19,745 nucleotides of DNA from Deinococcus arcticus (GTDB lineage Bacteria > Deinococcota > Deinococci > Deinococcales > Deinococcaceae). Made by a program: the position numbers and the translations under genes. Position 1 is the first letter of the stretch, and every line of letters begins with the position of its first letter. Where the stretch lies: NCBI RefSeq assembly GCF_003028415.1, contig NZ_PYSV01000030.1:1-19745 (forward strand), in the 5' to 3' direction. Below, piece by piece: positions 7,325-14,863 of the stretch. Under the pieces are notes generated by a model that was not told where the DNA came from, searched no databases, and was given only the letters and a program-made list of their open reading frames with translations.

Positions 7325-7507
7325 TCTTCTTCAACGCCGACCAGGCCCGTGATTGGTGGTTCTTGTCCGCACCTTCTCACCCGACTGCACACGCGGGGAC
7401 GACAGGGAGATCCAACCGTCGGTCAGGCGCTGAAAGTCGTCCAGAACCTGTGAATGACATCAGGCCCTGATGGCTCACGTGAGGCAGCGCGGCCCAGAAG
7501 CCACCAG

Positions 7508-7513
7508 TAGCAT
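7508..7513 (+). promoter_or_regulatory. -10 box (TAGCAT) of leaderless promoter
   Basis: TAGCAT fits TANNNT and ends 6 nt before ATG 7520; no Shine-Dalgarno is present. The -35 region shows no TTGACA-like hexamer. Confidence 0.45.
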
Positions 7514-7519
7514 GCCCGC

Positions 7520-8332
7520 ATGGTCTCCCCTCATCTGAGGACCCCTGCTCGCATCCTGTGCCTGGCGCTGTCCAGCGCGGTGTTGCTGGCTGGTGCTACA
7601 CCGGTTTTGCTGCATGACCCACGTCCGGCCTCACCGGTACAGCACCTGACCCAGGCGGAACGCGCCGAGGCTGGACGGCTCATTTCCTGGCTGCGCACCT
7701 GGGAGGCGGGAAATCGGCGCCTGAACGCCCTGTACGGTCTCCCAGCGGGTCAGCGGTATGACCACTTGGGCGCCCTGACACAGCGTGACGTGCAGTTCAC
7801 GCTGGTCGCGCCGTGGCGCAGCGCCCGCCCAGAGCGGCTGACCCTCGTGGACCTGGGCAAGGGTGAAGGCATGCAGTATCTGGTGGTCTTTGGCGAAGGC
7901 ACCAGACGCGAGGTCTGGTACCTCAGGCCCACGACGAACTTCTCGCTGTGCGTCATTCGGCAGGTGTACGCCCTCAGAGACGTGGACCTCAATGGACGGC
8001 GGGAACTGGCCTTTGTCATTGCCTGTGGAGACAACGCACAGCGGTCTTCTTCGCTGTTGATGCTTGAATTCACGGCCTCGGGCGCCCAGATGGAAGCTTT
8101 GAGATTCCAGGAAGACAATGAGGTGTGGCCTGAGGGCGGACAGGTGCGGGGCGGCTTTCAGATGCTGCTGAAAGTTGAGAAAGGGCCCACGCCACGCTAC
8201 ACGGCACAGACCCTGCGCCGGTACGGGGCGTTCTATTTTCCCGCTGTTCACGCGTACAAGGTGCCCCCTGTGGGGCAGGCCGTTGTTGTGAAGCCCGAAC
8301 CTCAGAAGCTCGAGTTCCTCCGCTTCAAATGA
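7520..8332 (+). CDS. Secreted protein of unknown function
   Basis: A 270-aa protein with an N-terminal signal peptide: basic residues R7 and R11, a hydrophobic core ILCLALSSAVLLAG (12-25), and a likely cleavage site near Ala26-Pro28. No lipobox Cys is present. Residues ~42-75 are helical (AERAEAGRLISWLRTWEAG). Later parts are strand-rich, with RDVDLNGRRELAFV (~153-166), which resembles an FG-GAP/EF-hand-like D-x-D-x-N-G-x-x-E calcium-binding loop. Two Cys (in FSLCVIRQ and VIACGD) could form a disulphide. No catalytic motif was recognised. The start is ATG 7520 behind a TAGCAT -10 box. The downstream gene is convergent, with only 40 bp between the stop codons. Confidence 0.75.
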   Translation: MVSPHLRTPARILCLALSSAVLLAGATPVLLHDPRPASPVQHLTQAERAEAGRLISWLRTWEAGNRRLNALYGLPAGQRYDHLGALTQRDVQFTLVAPWRSARPERLTLVDLGKGEGMQYLVVFGEGTRREVWYLRPTTNFSLCVIRQVYALRDVDLNGRRELAFVIACGDNAQRSSSLLMLEFTASGAQMEALRFQEDNEVWPEGGQVRGGFQMLLKVEKGPTPRYTAQTLRRYGAFYFPAVHAYKVPPVGQAVVVKPEPQKLEFLRFK

Positions 8333-8372
8333 GGCGCAGACAGGCCGCTGAAGACCGGGGCCGTGCTTCTTC

Positions 8373-9689
8373 TCAGCCTTCCTGGCGAGCGAGAACGCCC
8401 ATCACAGCCTGAACCCCAGGATCTTCTCGTGGCTCGTACTCAAAGAGGGAGGACAGGCTGCGGAGCTTGATGGTGATGCTCCACGCGAGGTTCTCGAAGT
8501 CACGTTCTTCCAGGTTCACGCCCAGCACGGCGGCGCGGTCCACCGCGTGGTACAGATGGCCGATCCACACGTCATCACTGCCCGCACGGCGCTCAGGCCA
8601 GTGGTCCTGCAGACACCAGAGGGTCGCGGCGGTCGTCGCCCAGTTCTCCACGCACGTGTCGTCCCGCAGAACGTGCATCACCGCATCAAAGACGCCGTTC
8701 CACCCATAGAGGTCCGCCATGTGGGTCAGGCCCGCTTCGTCCTCATTGGCTTCCCCGTTCGCGAAGGCCGGCTCCTGCACCCGCCAGACCACGTCGTCGA
8801 TGCCCTCCCTCAAGGAGGTAACGCCCGGGTCCTGTTCCTGCCAGTGCCAGGGTTGCCGTGCGTCCTGCGCCAGCAGCACGGTCGCCGATTCATTCGGGTT
8901 GGCCAGGCTTTCCCACCGCTCGTACCACCCGTTCGGACCCTCGTCATACAGCCCAGCGCGGTGCATGCCAGCAAAGTGCCACCCCAGAGCTTGCGCCTCT
9001 TCCAGTGTCCATTTCGGCCGGGCTTCTGGAAGCAGGGCGTCAGGAAAGTCAGGTGGCAGGTGGCGCGCCCGAATCCAGCTGCCGTCCAGGCCAAGGGCCC
9101 GCGTGGCCGCTGCCTTCAACGCCTGAATCCAATGATTGGGCCGGTCCGGCACGTCTGAAAGGACCACACCGGCCCACGACGCGGCCGTCTGAATGGCCGC
9201 CATCAGGGCCTGGGCCACCGGAGCGAGGTCGCTGTTCTCTCCAGCGTCAGGCAGCTGGAGGGCCAGCAAGGCTGCCTCGTCATCTGAGAGGGGCTTCTCG
9301 ATCGCACGGATGATGAACAGGAGCTCGTGGGAAGGCAGGCCAGAGGCCAGAACCTGCGCCAGGCTCTGGAGTTCAGGGCGGATTCCTTTCAGTGGCGGAT
9401 CTGATCGGCGCACCAGCTTCTCGTATAGGAGGCCAGCGTGGACGGTCCAGACGCTACCTGCCTGACCCTGCAGCTCGACATCGACGGTGGCGTGGTACAG
9501 GGTGCCTCGCCGCTCCACTTCCCGGTAGGCCTGAAAACGTGGTGAATGCTGGTCCCAGAGCCACACACGCCATGCTGGGTGAGCGGACGCGAGGTGACGC
9601 TCAAGCGCTTCACGGGCCTCACTGACGGACGCGTGAACGCCCAGCGTGAAGAGAAGTGCCAAAGGAAGGGAGAATTCGCCGCTCTGCAC
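8373..9689 (-). CDS. Large uncharacterised acidic protein
   Basis: About 438 aa with the start at GTG 9689, chosen because TATGCT (minus strand 9703-9698) lies 8 nt upstream; the frame stays open to 9881. The protein is acidic and Trp-rich (WRVWLWDQHSPR; WTLEEAQALGWHFAG; PWHWQEQDPGV; VWRVQEP). It shows no signal peptide, transmembrane segment or repeats. Composition and codon use look genuinely coding along the whole length, for example LYDEGPNGWYERWESLA and LEERDFENLAWSITIKL. I do not recognise the family. It follows the Imm11-like gene on the same strand after about 200 nt and converges with the secreted-protein gene. A toxin/immunity-type or phage-like role cannot be judged from sequence alone. 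Confidence 0.7.
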   Translation of the reverse strand: MQSGEFSLPLALLFTLGVHASVSEAREALERHLASAHPAWRVWLWDQHSPRFQAYREVERRGTLYHATVDVELQGQAGSVWTVHAGLLYEKLVRRSDPPLKGIRPELQSLAQVLASGLPSHELLFIIRAIEKPLSDDEAALLALQLPDAGENSDLAPVAQALMAAIQTAASWAGVVLSDVPDRPNHWIQALKAAATRALGLDGSWIRARHLPPDFPDALLPEARPKWTLEEAQALGWHFAGMHRAGLYDEGPNGWYERWESLANPNESATVLLAQDARQPWHWQEQDPGVTSLREGIDDVVWRVQEPAFANGEANEDEAGLTHMADLYGWNGVFDAVMHVLRDDTCVENWATTAATLWCLQDHWPERRAGSDDVWIGHLYHAVDRAAVLGVNLEERDFENLAWSITIKLRSLSSLFEYEPREDPGVQAVMGVLARQEG

Positions 9690-9697
9690 GTTCTGGG

Positions 9698-9703
9698 AGC
9701 ATA
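9698..9703 (-). promoter_or_regulatory. -10 box (TATGCT)
   Basis: TATGCT on the minus strand lies 8 nt before GTG 9689, compatible with a leaderless or near-leaderless transcript. No convincing -35 box is seen. Confidence 0.4.
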
Positions 9704-9889
9704 GGCATTCCAGAAGCAGGTTCCCATGCCCATTCTGGCCTACGCCATCCGTGCGCCTCTCCCCTGTCCCTGGGCCTGCCCGGGTGGCCGGGCAAGGCCT
9801 GAACGACGCAGTGATGCCCCACGCCCTCAGATCCATCCCCTGATCAACAGCCTGGATCCCGGCACGGCGCCACTGGATCACCTGAGCCG

Positions 9890-10408
9890 TTATGCCCCCT
9901 CAGGCACGGTGGGGGCAGGCACTGGGACGTCGGTCTCGTCGCCCGTACCGTTCTGGTACCCGGCCAGCGGCAGGTAGACCGGTCCGGCCAACCCGGCTGC
10001 GGCGAGCGCCTGGCGAGCCTCACGGGAGATAAAGAGCGTCGTCGGCTGAGCGCTCAACCCGAACAGTGCCGGAAGGCCGCCTGCCGGCACATGGAGGGCA
10101 TACTCGCTGATGGTCACTAGGCCGGGAATGGCGCGGCTGCGGCGCATCTCGCTGCGCGCCTCATCCAGGTTGTCCAGATGCTCCAGCAGCTGGACAATGA
10201 CATAGTCCCGATCTGCTGTTTTAAGCCGCTGCTCGACGAAGTCATCGCCCGGAGCAGGCTCATCACGCCGGAGGACCGGGTCGATGATCGCCAGAGGAAG
10301 AGCCTGGTGAGGGAATTCCTGGACGGCGAGCAGGGCCGCTGGTGTGCTCAGGCGCCAGGCGCTGTCCCAGGCCCAGGCGCCCAAGGGTTGCCGTGCCGGG
10401 CGCGCCAC
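9890..10408 (-). CDS. Imm11-like (DUF1629) putative immunity protein
   Basis: A 172-aa protein whose C-terminal two-thirds fits the Imm11/DUF1629 pattern from polymorphic toxin systems. RDYVIVQLLEHLDNLDEARSEM (67-88) matches the family's YFVLNVLxxVDCIDxERSE strand-helix. LPALFGLSAQPTTLFISREARQALAAAGLAGPVYLPL (112-148) matches the LFRL...LFVSExLRxALEAAGLTGVRF block. The N-terminal ~40 residues are atypical. Imm11 proteins are thought to protect against contact-dependent or secreted toxins. The ATG at 10408 lies inside the end of the upstream Sel1-like gene (61-nt overlap, different frame). Either the genes are translationally coupled, or a start further in is used, or a frameshift separates a once continuous protein. 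No toxin lies directly beside it. Confidence 0.6.
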   Translation of the reverse strand: MARPARQPLGAWAWDSAWRLSTPAALLAVQEFPHQALPLAIIDPVLRRDEPAPGDDFVEQRLKTADRDYVIVQLLEHLDNLDEARSEMRRSRAIPGLVTISEYALHVPAGGLPALFGLSAQPTTLFISREARQALAAAGLAGPVYLPLAGYQNGTGDETDVPVPAPTVPEGA

Positions 10409-11331
10409 GCCTGCAGGATCTGGGCGGCTTCCTCCTGCTCACGGGCTTTCTGGACCTGCCAGGCGGCCTCCAGACGGCGGGCCTGCCGGGTCGCCGTCAG
10501 CGCCCCCAGTGGATGTGGCCAGCCGCCCCGACCAGTGAGTCGGGCCCAGGCGAGGCTGCGTGCCGCGCTGGCGCCGATGAGGGGGTCACCGCGCAGCGCC
10601 TTGAGGGTGCGCCGGGCCGCCGCCGACGCTGGGCGGCCTGGCCCTGCAGGCCAGGCCTGCAGGGTGATCACCGCCAGGTTGAGCTCAGTTTCTATGGGAA
10701 AGGAACCCCTTGCGCTCTCTATCAGTTCACGTGCACGCTCCAGATCGCGCTCGGCCCCAATACCGAGGGCCAGCATGCTCCCCAGGGTCAGACGCGCGCC
10801 GTTCATGCACTCGCGGACCCAGTCGCTGTCCGGTTCACCAGCCTCCAGCAGCGCTTGACCCATCTCCAGCGCCTGCTCGAGCCAGCGGACGGCCTCTTTC
10901 ACGGGCACCTGGGCTTTCTCGCCTTCTGGGGGAAGGTTCATGATCAGGAGTGTGCCCAGGCGCGCCTGCGCGCTCACCAGGCCATCCACGGCCGCCTGGC
11001 GCATAGCCCGCTGGGCCGCTTCGAGTCGGGCCTCTTCCGGGACGCCCGAGTCCTCATGACGCACCATACCCGCAGCCATCAAGACACTCCAGGCGGCCAG
11101 GGCCTCTGGTTCCTGCGCCATGACGTGTCCGTACGCGACGTCCTGGAGAGGAGACCAGCCAGGATGCACCGGGCCGCCCCGCACGCAGGCGCGCAACTGC
11201 GCGCGCAGAAGTTCACGGTCAGTCATGGCCCGCTCCAGGAGCTCCGGCGTGGGGGTCATGCGGCGCCTTTCGGCGCCCAGGGGCGCGAACAGTTCTGCCG
11301 CCCCGTCAGGAACGTCCGATGAGAGCCGCAT
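10348..11331 (-). CDS. Sel1-like/TPR repeat protein
   Basis: A 327-aa helical repeat protein. Sel1-like signatures are seen around residues 117-165 (AAVDGLVSAQARLGTLLIMN, then AVRWLEQALEMGQ) and 180-215 (GARLTLGSMLALGIGAERD, then ARELIESARG). Further Ala-rich helices follow to about 310. Such solenoids are adaptors. The first start is ATG 11331, with TAGCCT 7 nt upstream (leaderless type). ATG 11259 with AAAGG upstream is a good alternative (303 aa); its upstream region forms a GGCGCC-GAAA-GGCGCC hairpin. The gene's end overlaps the Imm11-like gene, so the two are probably one operon. Sel1 proteins often accompany polymorphic-toxin immunity genes, which fits the neighbour. No signal peptide is visible. 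Confidence 0.75.
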   Translation of the reverse strand: MRLSSDVPDGAAELFAPLGAERRRMTPTPELLERAMTDRELLRAQLRACVRGGPVHPGWSPLQDVAYGHVMAQEPEALAAWSVLMAAGMVRHEDSGVPEEARLEAAQRAMRQAAVDGLVSAQARLGTLLIMNLPPEGEKAQVPVKEAVRWLEQALEMGQALLEAGEPDSDWVRECMNGARLTLGSMLALGIGAERDLERARELIESARGSFPIETELNLAVITLQAWPAGPGRPASAAARRTLKALRGDPLIGASAARSLAWARLTGRGGWPHPLGALTATRQARRLEAAWQVQKAREQEEAAQILQAWRARHGNPWAPGPGTAPGA

Positions 11332-11338
11332 GCCGCAC

Positions 11339-11344
11339 AGGCTA
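11339..11344 (-). promoter_or_regulatory. -10 box (TAGCCT)
   Basis: TAGCCT on the minus strand, 7 nt before ATG 11331. It fits TANNNT; the -35 is not evident. Confidence 0.35.
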
Positions 11345-11688
11345 GCGTGCGCCTGACCGCTTTGCAGGCCACCATGCCGGGCCTCCCCCGGATCTCCTGA
11401 AAGAGCTGCGCCCTCCGGTTTTGCCAGAACCCAGTACTGGGTTTTCTGTCCCCACTTCTCCGTGGCTTTTTCCGTGATGGCACGACTGTGGTGGCCTCAT
11501 CCCAAACGGGCAGGCGCAGAGGAACTTCCTACAGTCCACCCTGCCGAAGTCGACACCTGGGAAACCCGTCCTTGTGCCAGAAGGTCACCACTGGCTGCGC
11601 CAGTCGGACTTTCACACGCTTTCCTGCCAGGTCCGCGGCATCCATTTCAATGCTGCTGTGCCCTGACAGCGAGTTGACCACATGTTCT
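11345..11688. other. Gene-free stretch with one perfect palindrome
   Basis: About 340 bp between two minus-strand genes. Open frames on the plus strand (for example 11462-11677) have no recognisable features. The only clear structure is the palindrome at 11428-11443. Confidence 0.4.
11428..11443. promoter_or_regulatory. 16-bp perfect palindrome (operator or terminator-like)
   Basis: AACCCAGTACTGGGTT is its own reverse complement and is followed on the plus strand by TTCTGTC (11444-11450). It lies about 100 bp upstream of the Sel1-like gene, so it could be an operator for a dimeric regulator. On the minus strand it could act as a weak terminator for the 11689-12147 gene, though that gene's end is 240 bp away. 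Confidence 0.45.
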
Positions 11689-12147
11689 TCAGGCCGGTCC
11701 AGGCCTCTTGCCTAACCTCCATGCCTGCACAGACAGCCACATGGCCGGCGCCAGCAGCAGCAGGACCCAGGGCGCTCCCTCGCGCCAGGGCATCAGGAGC
11801 AGTCCGGCGAACACCACGCTCGAGACCGGCGCGACCGGCAGGTGGCTACCCCACGCCCAGATCTGCCAGACGCCGCAGAGGGCCATGAGCCCCGTGACGA
11901 TCAGGGCCCAGGGCTCACCGGTGAGCTCGCGCCACATCACTTCCATGGCCGCTGGGCCCCCCAACAGGCCCATGCCCAGGGAAGCCATGATGACCAGGCC
12001 AGTGAAGGCCAGCACCACCACAGTGCCCAGGCACATGTACACCGACACGCGGCGCTTGGTCTTCATGCTCAAGCGGGCCCAGCCGCGCGCGTGGCGTGAC
12101 CAGGCCAGGACGAGAGAGGAGAGGCCTGAACCCATGCGTCCCATCAT
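11689..12147 (-). CDS. Small multi-pass membrane protein
   Basis: 152 aa from ATG 12147 (ATGs at 12144 and 12135 are also possible; the longer frame to 12282 is Arg-rich and unconvincing). A basic N-terminus (RHARGWARLSMKTKRR) is followed by hydrophobic segments at about 36-64, 80-100, 107-120 and 126-142, so about four transmembrane helices with N-terminus in by the positive-inside rule. No functional motif or family was recognised. The codon pattern and clean alternation of hydrophobic and polar parts argue for a real gene. TTAGAT lies 5 nt upstream of the ATG and may be a poor -10 box. Confidence 0.65.
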   Translation of the reverse strand: MMGRMGSGLSSLVLAWSRHARGWARLSMKTKRRVSVYMCLGTVVVLAFTGLVIMASLGMGLLGGPAAMEVMWRELTGEPWALIVTGLMALCGVWQIWAWGSHLPVAPVSSVVFAGLLLMPWREGAPWVLLLLAPAMWLSVQAWRLGKRPGPA

Positions 12148-12482
12148 GGGGTATCTAAGGCGCCGCCTAACCCGCACTGCTGCGGCCCTACGCTCCAGGA
12201 CCTCACCGGACTGTTCAGGTCCGCAAGAGCCGCACACGCCTGGACATCCTATGTTCGGAAGGTCTCGTGCTTCCACAGCCATCTTCTGTTCGGTCAGGTT
12301 TCGGACCCATCGCGGCGGGTCGATTCACTTGCCGAGATATGGGCTGACCTCAGGGTGGGCATGGACGCTGGGCAAGGGGACTCATGTCAGCCGCAGGGCC
12401 CAGGACGTGGTCGTCAGGCCCTGCGCTGGGGGACGAAGAAGGGGGAGCTGTAGGCGGCTCCCTTCATGAACGGCTCTGCACT
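12148..12482. other. Gene-free stretch
   Basis: About 335 bp between two minus-strand genes. Apart from the hairpin at 12443-12462 I see no gene, RNA or repeat. Confidence 0.35.
12443..12462 (-). terminator. Hairpin after the 12483-12791 gene
   Basis: On the minus strand GGGAGC (12462-12457) pairs with GCTCCC (12448-12443) over an 8-nt loop, followed by CCTTCTTCG. It starts about 20 nt past the stop codon. The downstream tail is pyrimidine-rich but not a T-run, so it is a weak terminator candidate. Confidence 0.35.
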
Positions 12483-12791
12483 TCAGCTCAGGCTGTCGAG
12501 TGCCTTGAGGCGCTGCTTGCGCGACTGGCCTTCCAGGGCCTCGATGTCCTTTGTCGCCAGCAGCGCCTGAATGACCAGCTTACGCTGAGCCTTGGCCTGT
12601 CTGGGCACCGCTTCTTCGTGCTCAGCCAGCTTGAGCACGATCATGCGCTTCACATTGCCGACTGGGACGATACAGCCTTTCCGGGCAAACGAAGGGCGTT
12701 CCAGGTGTACCTGGACGGTCCCAGAGACACGAAGTGTCGGGTTCGCGGCGGTCGCGAGGGCAGCCGCAAGGCAGTGGCCGTGTGAGGTCAT
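12483..12791 (-). CDS. Hypothetical small protein
   Basis: Up to 102 aa. The C-terminal half is convincingly protein-like and strongly helical (MIVLKLAEHEEAVPRQAKAQ, then LVIQALLATKDIEALEGQ), rich in Lys, Glu, Ala and Leu. The first ~40 residues are less so. A later start is possible at GTG or ATG codons around residues 46-50 (NVKRM), giving about 53-57 aa. No domain is recognised; a small DNA- or protein-binding helical protein would fit. It is divergent from the gene at 12848. A weak hairpin follows its stop codon. Confidence 0.45.
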   Translation of the reverse strand: MTSHGHCLAAALATAANPTLRVSGTVQVHLERPSFARKGCIVPVGNVKRMIVLKLAEHEEAVPRQAKAQRKLVIQALLATKDIEALEGQSRKQRLKALDSLS

Positions 12792-12835
12792 TCGGCCGTC
12801 ACGAGGCAGTGATCAGCGCTGCCAGCGCACTCTGG

Positions 12836-12841
12836 TATGGT
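12836..12841 (+). promoter_or_regulatory. -10 box (TATGGT) of leaderless promoter
   Basis: TATGGT ends 6 nt before GTG 12848; no Shine-Dalgarno is visible. It supports that GTG as the start rather than the longer open frame from 12734. Confidence 0.5.
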
Positions 12842-12847
12842 CCAGTC

Positions 12848-13300
12848 GTGAAGACCGAAGCTGCGCTCGACCTGGCCGCTGCTGAGGCACTCGCCACGCT
12901 GCTGGCCCAGGTGCTGGCAGCAGGCGGCACGCGGGTGGTGCTGATGCCGCGCGCCCGACCGCTGATGCTGATCGGCAGCCCTCCAGGCCCCGTGAGCCAG
13001 GAGGATCTGGTCCGAGTACCGGGGCACGGCGCAGTCAAGGCCAGCTGGATGAAAGCGCTGATTGCCGCCTTCCTGCCTGGGCAACATCCAGCTGAGGCGC
13101 GCGGGGAAACCCTGGGCATTCCGGTGACGCTGGTAGACCGGCGGTGGCTCTTTGAGGCGGCTGCGGGCGAAGGCCTGACGGTCGCGGGCCTTACGCTGCT
13201 TGACCCGCCTGATCAGGCCAGCTTGCCTGCTGGCGGTTGTGGCAAGTTGTTGGGAGAGGGTGATGTGGGGCTGAACGGTGAGATGCTCGCTGGCAACTGA
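12848..13300 (+). CDS. Hypothetical protein, 150 aa
   Basis: The GTG start is chosen from the TATGGT -10 box 6 nt upstream. The protein begins with an amphipathic Ala/Leu-rich helix (ALDLAAAEALATLLAQVLAA), then a strand and basic turn (GTRVVLMPRARPLMLIG). It then has a helical region (VKASWMKALIAAFLPGQ) and a strand pattern (IPVTLVDRRWLFEAAAGEGL). The C-terminal 30 residues are Gly-rich and may be disordered. It shows no signal peptide, no transmembrane segment and no motif I can name. It stands alone, divergent from the small gene ending at 12483. Confidence 0.6.
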   Translation: MKTEAALDLAAAEALATLLAQVLAAGGTRVVLMPRARPLMLIGSPPGPVSQEDLVRVPGHGAVKASWMKALIAAFLPGQHPAEARGETLGIPVTLVDRRWLFEAAAGEGLTVAGLTLLDPPDQASLPAGGCGKLLGEGDVGLNGEMLAGN

Positions 13301-13435
13301 TTTTCCCTTGCTGGGATCAGCTGCGCCGTGTGGCTGGACCACCGGGTGACGCTGAGTGACCGGGCCGGAAAGCAACGCTTGAGGGAAGGGGGAGTGTTGT
13401 CACCTGCAAATCCATTCGCTCGTGGTCTGTCAAAT

Positions 13436-13826
13436 TCAGCGATCTGTTGACCGATGCCCTGCGCCACCGGCAACCTTGATCAGATGCAGGTGGACGTAAG
13501 CGGCGTCACGCGCGGGTTGTGGCGGGCCGGCGACGAGCACAGAGTTGCCTTTGACGTCCTCCTGCAGCGTCACGGGCGTACCGAGTGTTTCTTCAATCGG
13601 CTCCTGGGCGGGGAGGGTGGCGTCCACCGAAAGCGGCCCAGACGGAGCTGGCCCAGTGGCCGGATAAAGCCCAATATGGGCTGTCCTCGCGAAGCCAAGC
13701 GTCCCACACCTTTCTCAGGGCCTGGGCACCACTCTTGACGTTTTGCTCCAGCTGGCCAGGAGAAACCACGTGTTCAACCCCAGGAAAGCGCGACGCCCGG
13801 GGGGGAGTGTCACGGGTTGGGGCCAT
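13436..13826 (-). pseudogene. Frameshifted hypothetical gene
   Basis: Two minus-strand frames join into one protein-like sequence. From about 13826 to 13640 one frame reads VSPGQLEQNVKSGAQALRKV followed by a Trp-rich stretch ending SSVWAAF. From about 13640 to 13436 another frame reads ATLPAQEPIEETLGTPVTLQ, then NSVLVAG and DAAYVHLHLIKVAGG, and stops. Each part looks coding only on its own side of about 13630-13645, which suggests one or more indels there. The family is not recognised. It could instead be two unrelated chance frames. Confidence 0.4.
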
Positions 13827-14037
13827 CAATCGTGACGATCCGCCGCGCGGCGCGCAGTAAAGGGGGTGACACCAGAGTTGGAACAGAAATTCCCGCTCAG
13901 GATTTGGTCGTTTGATATCTGCGTGCTGCACGCTCTTCGTCACGGAATCAGTGCTCTGTCCAGTCGGGGTATACGCTTGAGGGTGCCGAGCCCGCGAGCT
14001 GTGGGACATGGTGACGCACGCCCGGTCCCTGCCTGGT

Positions 14038-14463
14038 TTACACCGTTTGGGTCCGGGACACACCCCTGGTGACGACCGAGTAAATTGCCACGTCAAGTAG
14101 ACCCGCGATCAGCAAGGGCTCAACTGTTCCCGTCCAGGCGCTGGAGGCGTCCGTCAGCCCACCGGTCACACCTTGCACCGTCAGGAAGATCCCAGCGCCG
14201 ATCACGACATACAGCCAACGTGGCCAACCCCACGTCCGACGAATCAACTCATAAAGAGCGTTGTAGAGCCCCAACGCCACCGCGATGCTCAGGAGGCCCC
14301 CGAACAACATCACGAGGTTATAAGAGGAGCTGGCTGCCCCCGCCTCTGCTGGTGGACGGGGGCGAACATATCCACTGCCGAGAAAGACCGCAACAGGCAG
14401 AAGCTGGCAGGCCAGAAGCGTGAGGGCGCGCCAGCGAGCCAAACACCTGACGGACGTGCTCAC
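14038..14463 (-). CDS. Four-helix membrane protein
   Basis: 141 aa from GTG 14463. Hydrophobic segments lie at about 12-33 (WRALTLLACQLLPVAVFLG), 48-72 (LVMLFGGLLSIAVALGLYNA), 82-101 (WLYVVIGAGIFLTVQGVTGG) and 115-134 (PLLIAGLLDVAIYSVV), so four transmembrane helices are predicted. The loop after helix 1 is Pro/Ala-rich (RPRPPAEAGAASSS). No function is recognised. The GTG overlaps the stop of the preceding frameshifted small gene as GTGA, a typical translational-coupling overlap, so the two formed an operon. The open frame continues upstream to 14718 but that part is not protein-like. Confidence 0.7.
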   Translation of the reverse strand: MSTSVRCLARWRALTLLACQLLPVAVFLGSGYVRPRPPAEAGAASSSYNLVMLFGGLLSIAVALGLYNALYELIRRTWGWPRWLYVVIGAGIFLTVQGVTGGLTDASSAWTGTVEPLLIAGLLDVAIYSVVTRGVSRTQTV

Positions 14464-14641
14464 CGTTTGAACACCACCGCAACGGCGATTGGACGCAGAT
14501 CCCCACCCATTAGAGAGCGGTCGCGGTTGTTGAACGCCAGAAGGTTCAGGGCGCGGTCCTTGAATCAGGCGTGAGGGGTTCACCGCCGACCACCGGCACG
14601 AACGCAATGGTGACCAGGAGGCGCAGGATGGTCGTTGGCAT
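14460..14641 (-). pseudogene. Small secreted/membrane protein gene with 1-nt frameshift
   Basis: ATG 14641 follows a TACACT -10 box by 6 nt. The frame begins MPTTILRLLVTIAFVPVVGG, a signal-peptide or membrane-anchor sequence, reaches Asp26 (GAT at 14566-14564), and then stops after five more codons. In the -1 frame, starting at the T of that GAT codon, the sequence reads FKDRALNLLAFNNRDRSLMG and ends VAVVFKR at a TGA (14462-14460) that overlaps the next gene's GTG. Restoring one T (GATTTC instead of GATTC) gives a clean 60-aa protein. This is therefore a recent single-base deletion or a sequencing error. No slippery heptamer is present, so programmed frameshifting is unlikely. Confidence 0.65.
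14495..14529. repeat. Short repeat A, partner of 14864-14897
   Basis: GCAGATC, CCACCC, GAGCGGT and GTTG occur in the same order and spacing as at 14864-14897, roughly 28 of 35 positions. This copy lies inside the 3' half of the frameshifted small gene. Confidence 0.5.
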
Positions 14642-14647
14642 GACGCC

Positions 14648-14653
14648 AGTGTA
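14648..14653 (-). promoter_or_regulatory. -10 box (TACACT) of leaderless promoter
   Basis: TACACT on the minus strand ends 6 nt before ATG 14641. It fits TANNNT. It lies in an arm of an inverted repeat (GTGTAGG at 14649-14655 with CCTACAC at 14671-14677) that reaches into repeat copy 2. Confidence 0.5.
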
Positions 14654-14667
14654 GGCAAGGAATGCCT

Positions 14668-14854
14668 CGCCCTACACGGCCGCGTCGACAACCTTCGCCG
14701 CCACACCTGAACACCCATCTCCGTCGCCGTCAGACGAAGGGTTCAAACCGCAGCCTTGGTCTTCTGGCCAAAGGCGATGCAGCAGGCGACCTGATTGACA
14801 GGCCACCTGCTGCGCTTTCCCGCAACTCCGCTCAGGTTCAGTCGCCAGAATCCC
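14668..14854. repeat. Dispersed intergenic repeat, copy 2
   Basis: Full-length partner of 1-184; the shared blocks are listed there. Its hairpin is CAGCAGGCGACCTG (14780-14793) with CAGGCCACCTGCTG (14799-14812). Compared with copy 1 one pair has changed on both arms (T-A to C-G) and two positions are mismatched. It sits upstream of the frameshifted small gene, which reads away from it on the minus strand. Confidence 0.75.
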
Positions 14855-14863
14855 GGCGCCAGA

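Noticed and set aside
10342..11322. 326-codon open frame on the plus strand
   Set aside because: Antisense to the Sel1-like gene; composition is Arg/Gln/His-rich with no repeats or domain.
14740..14749. GGTTCAAACC, like a tRNA T-arm
   Set aside because: No acceptor, D or anticodon stems fit around it, and the equivalent site in repeat copy 1 lacks the motif.
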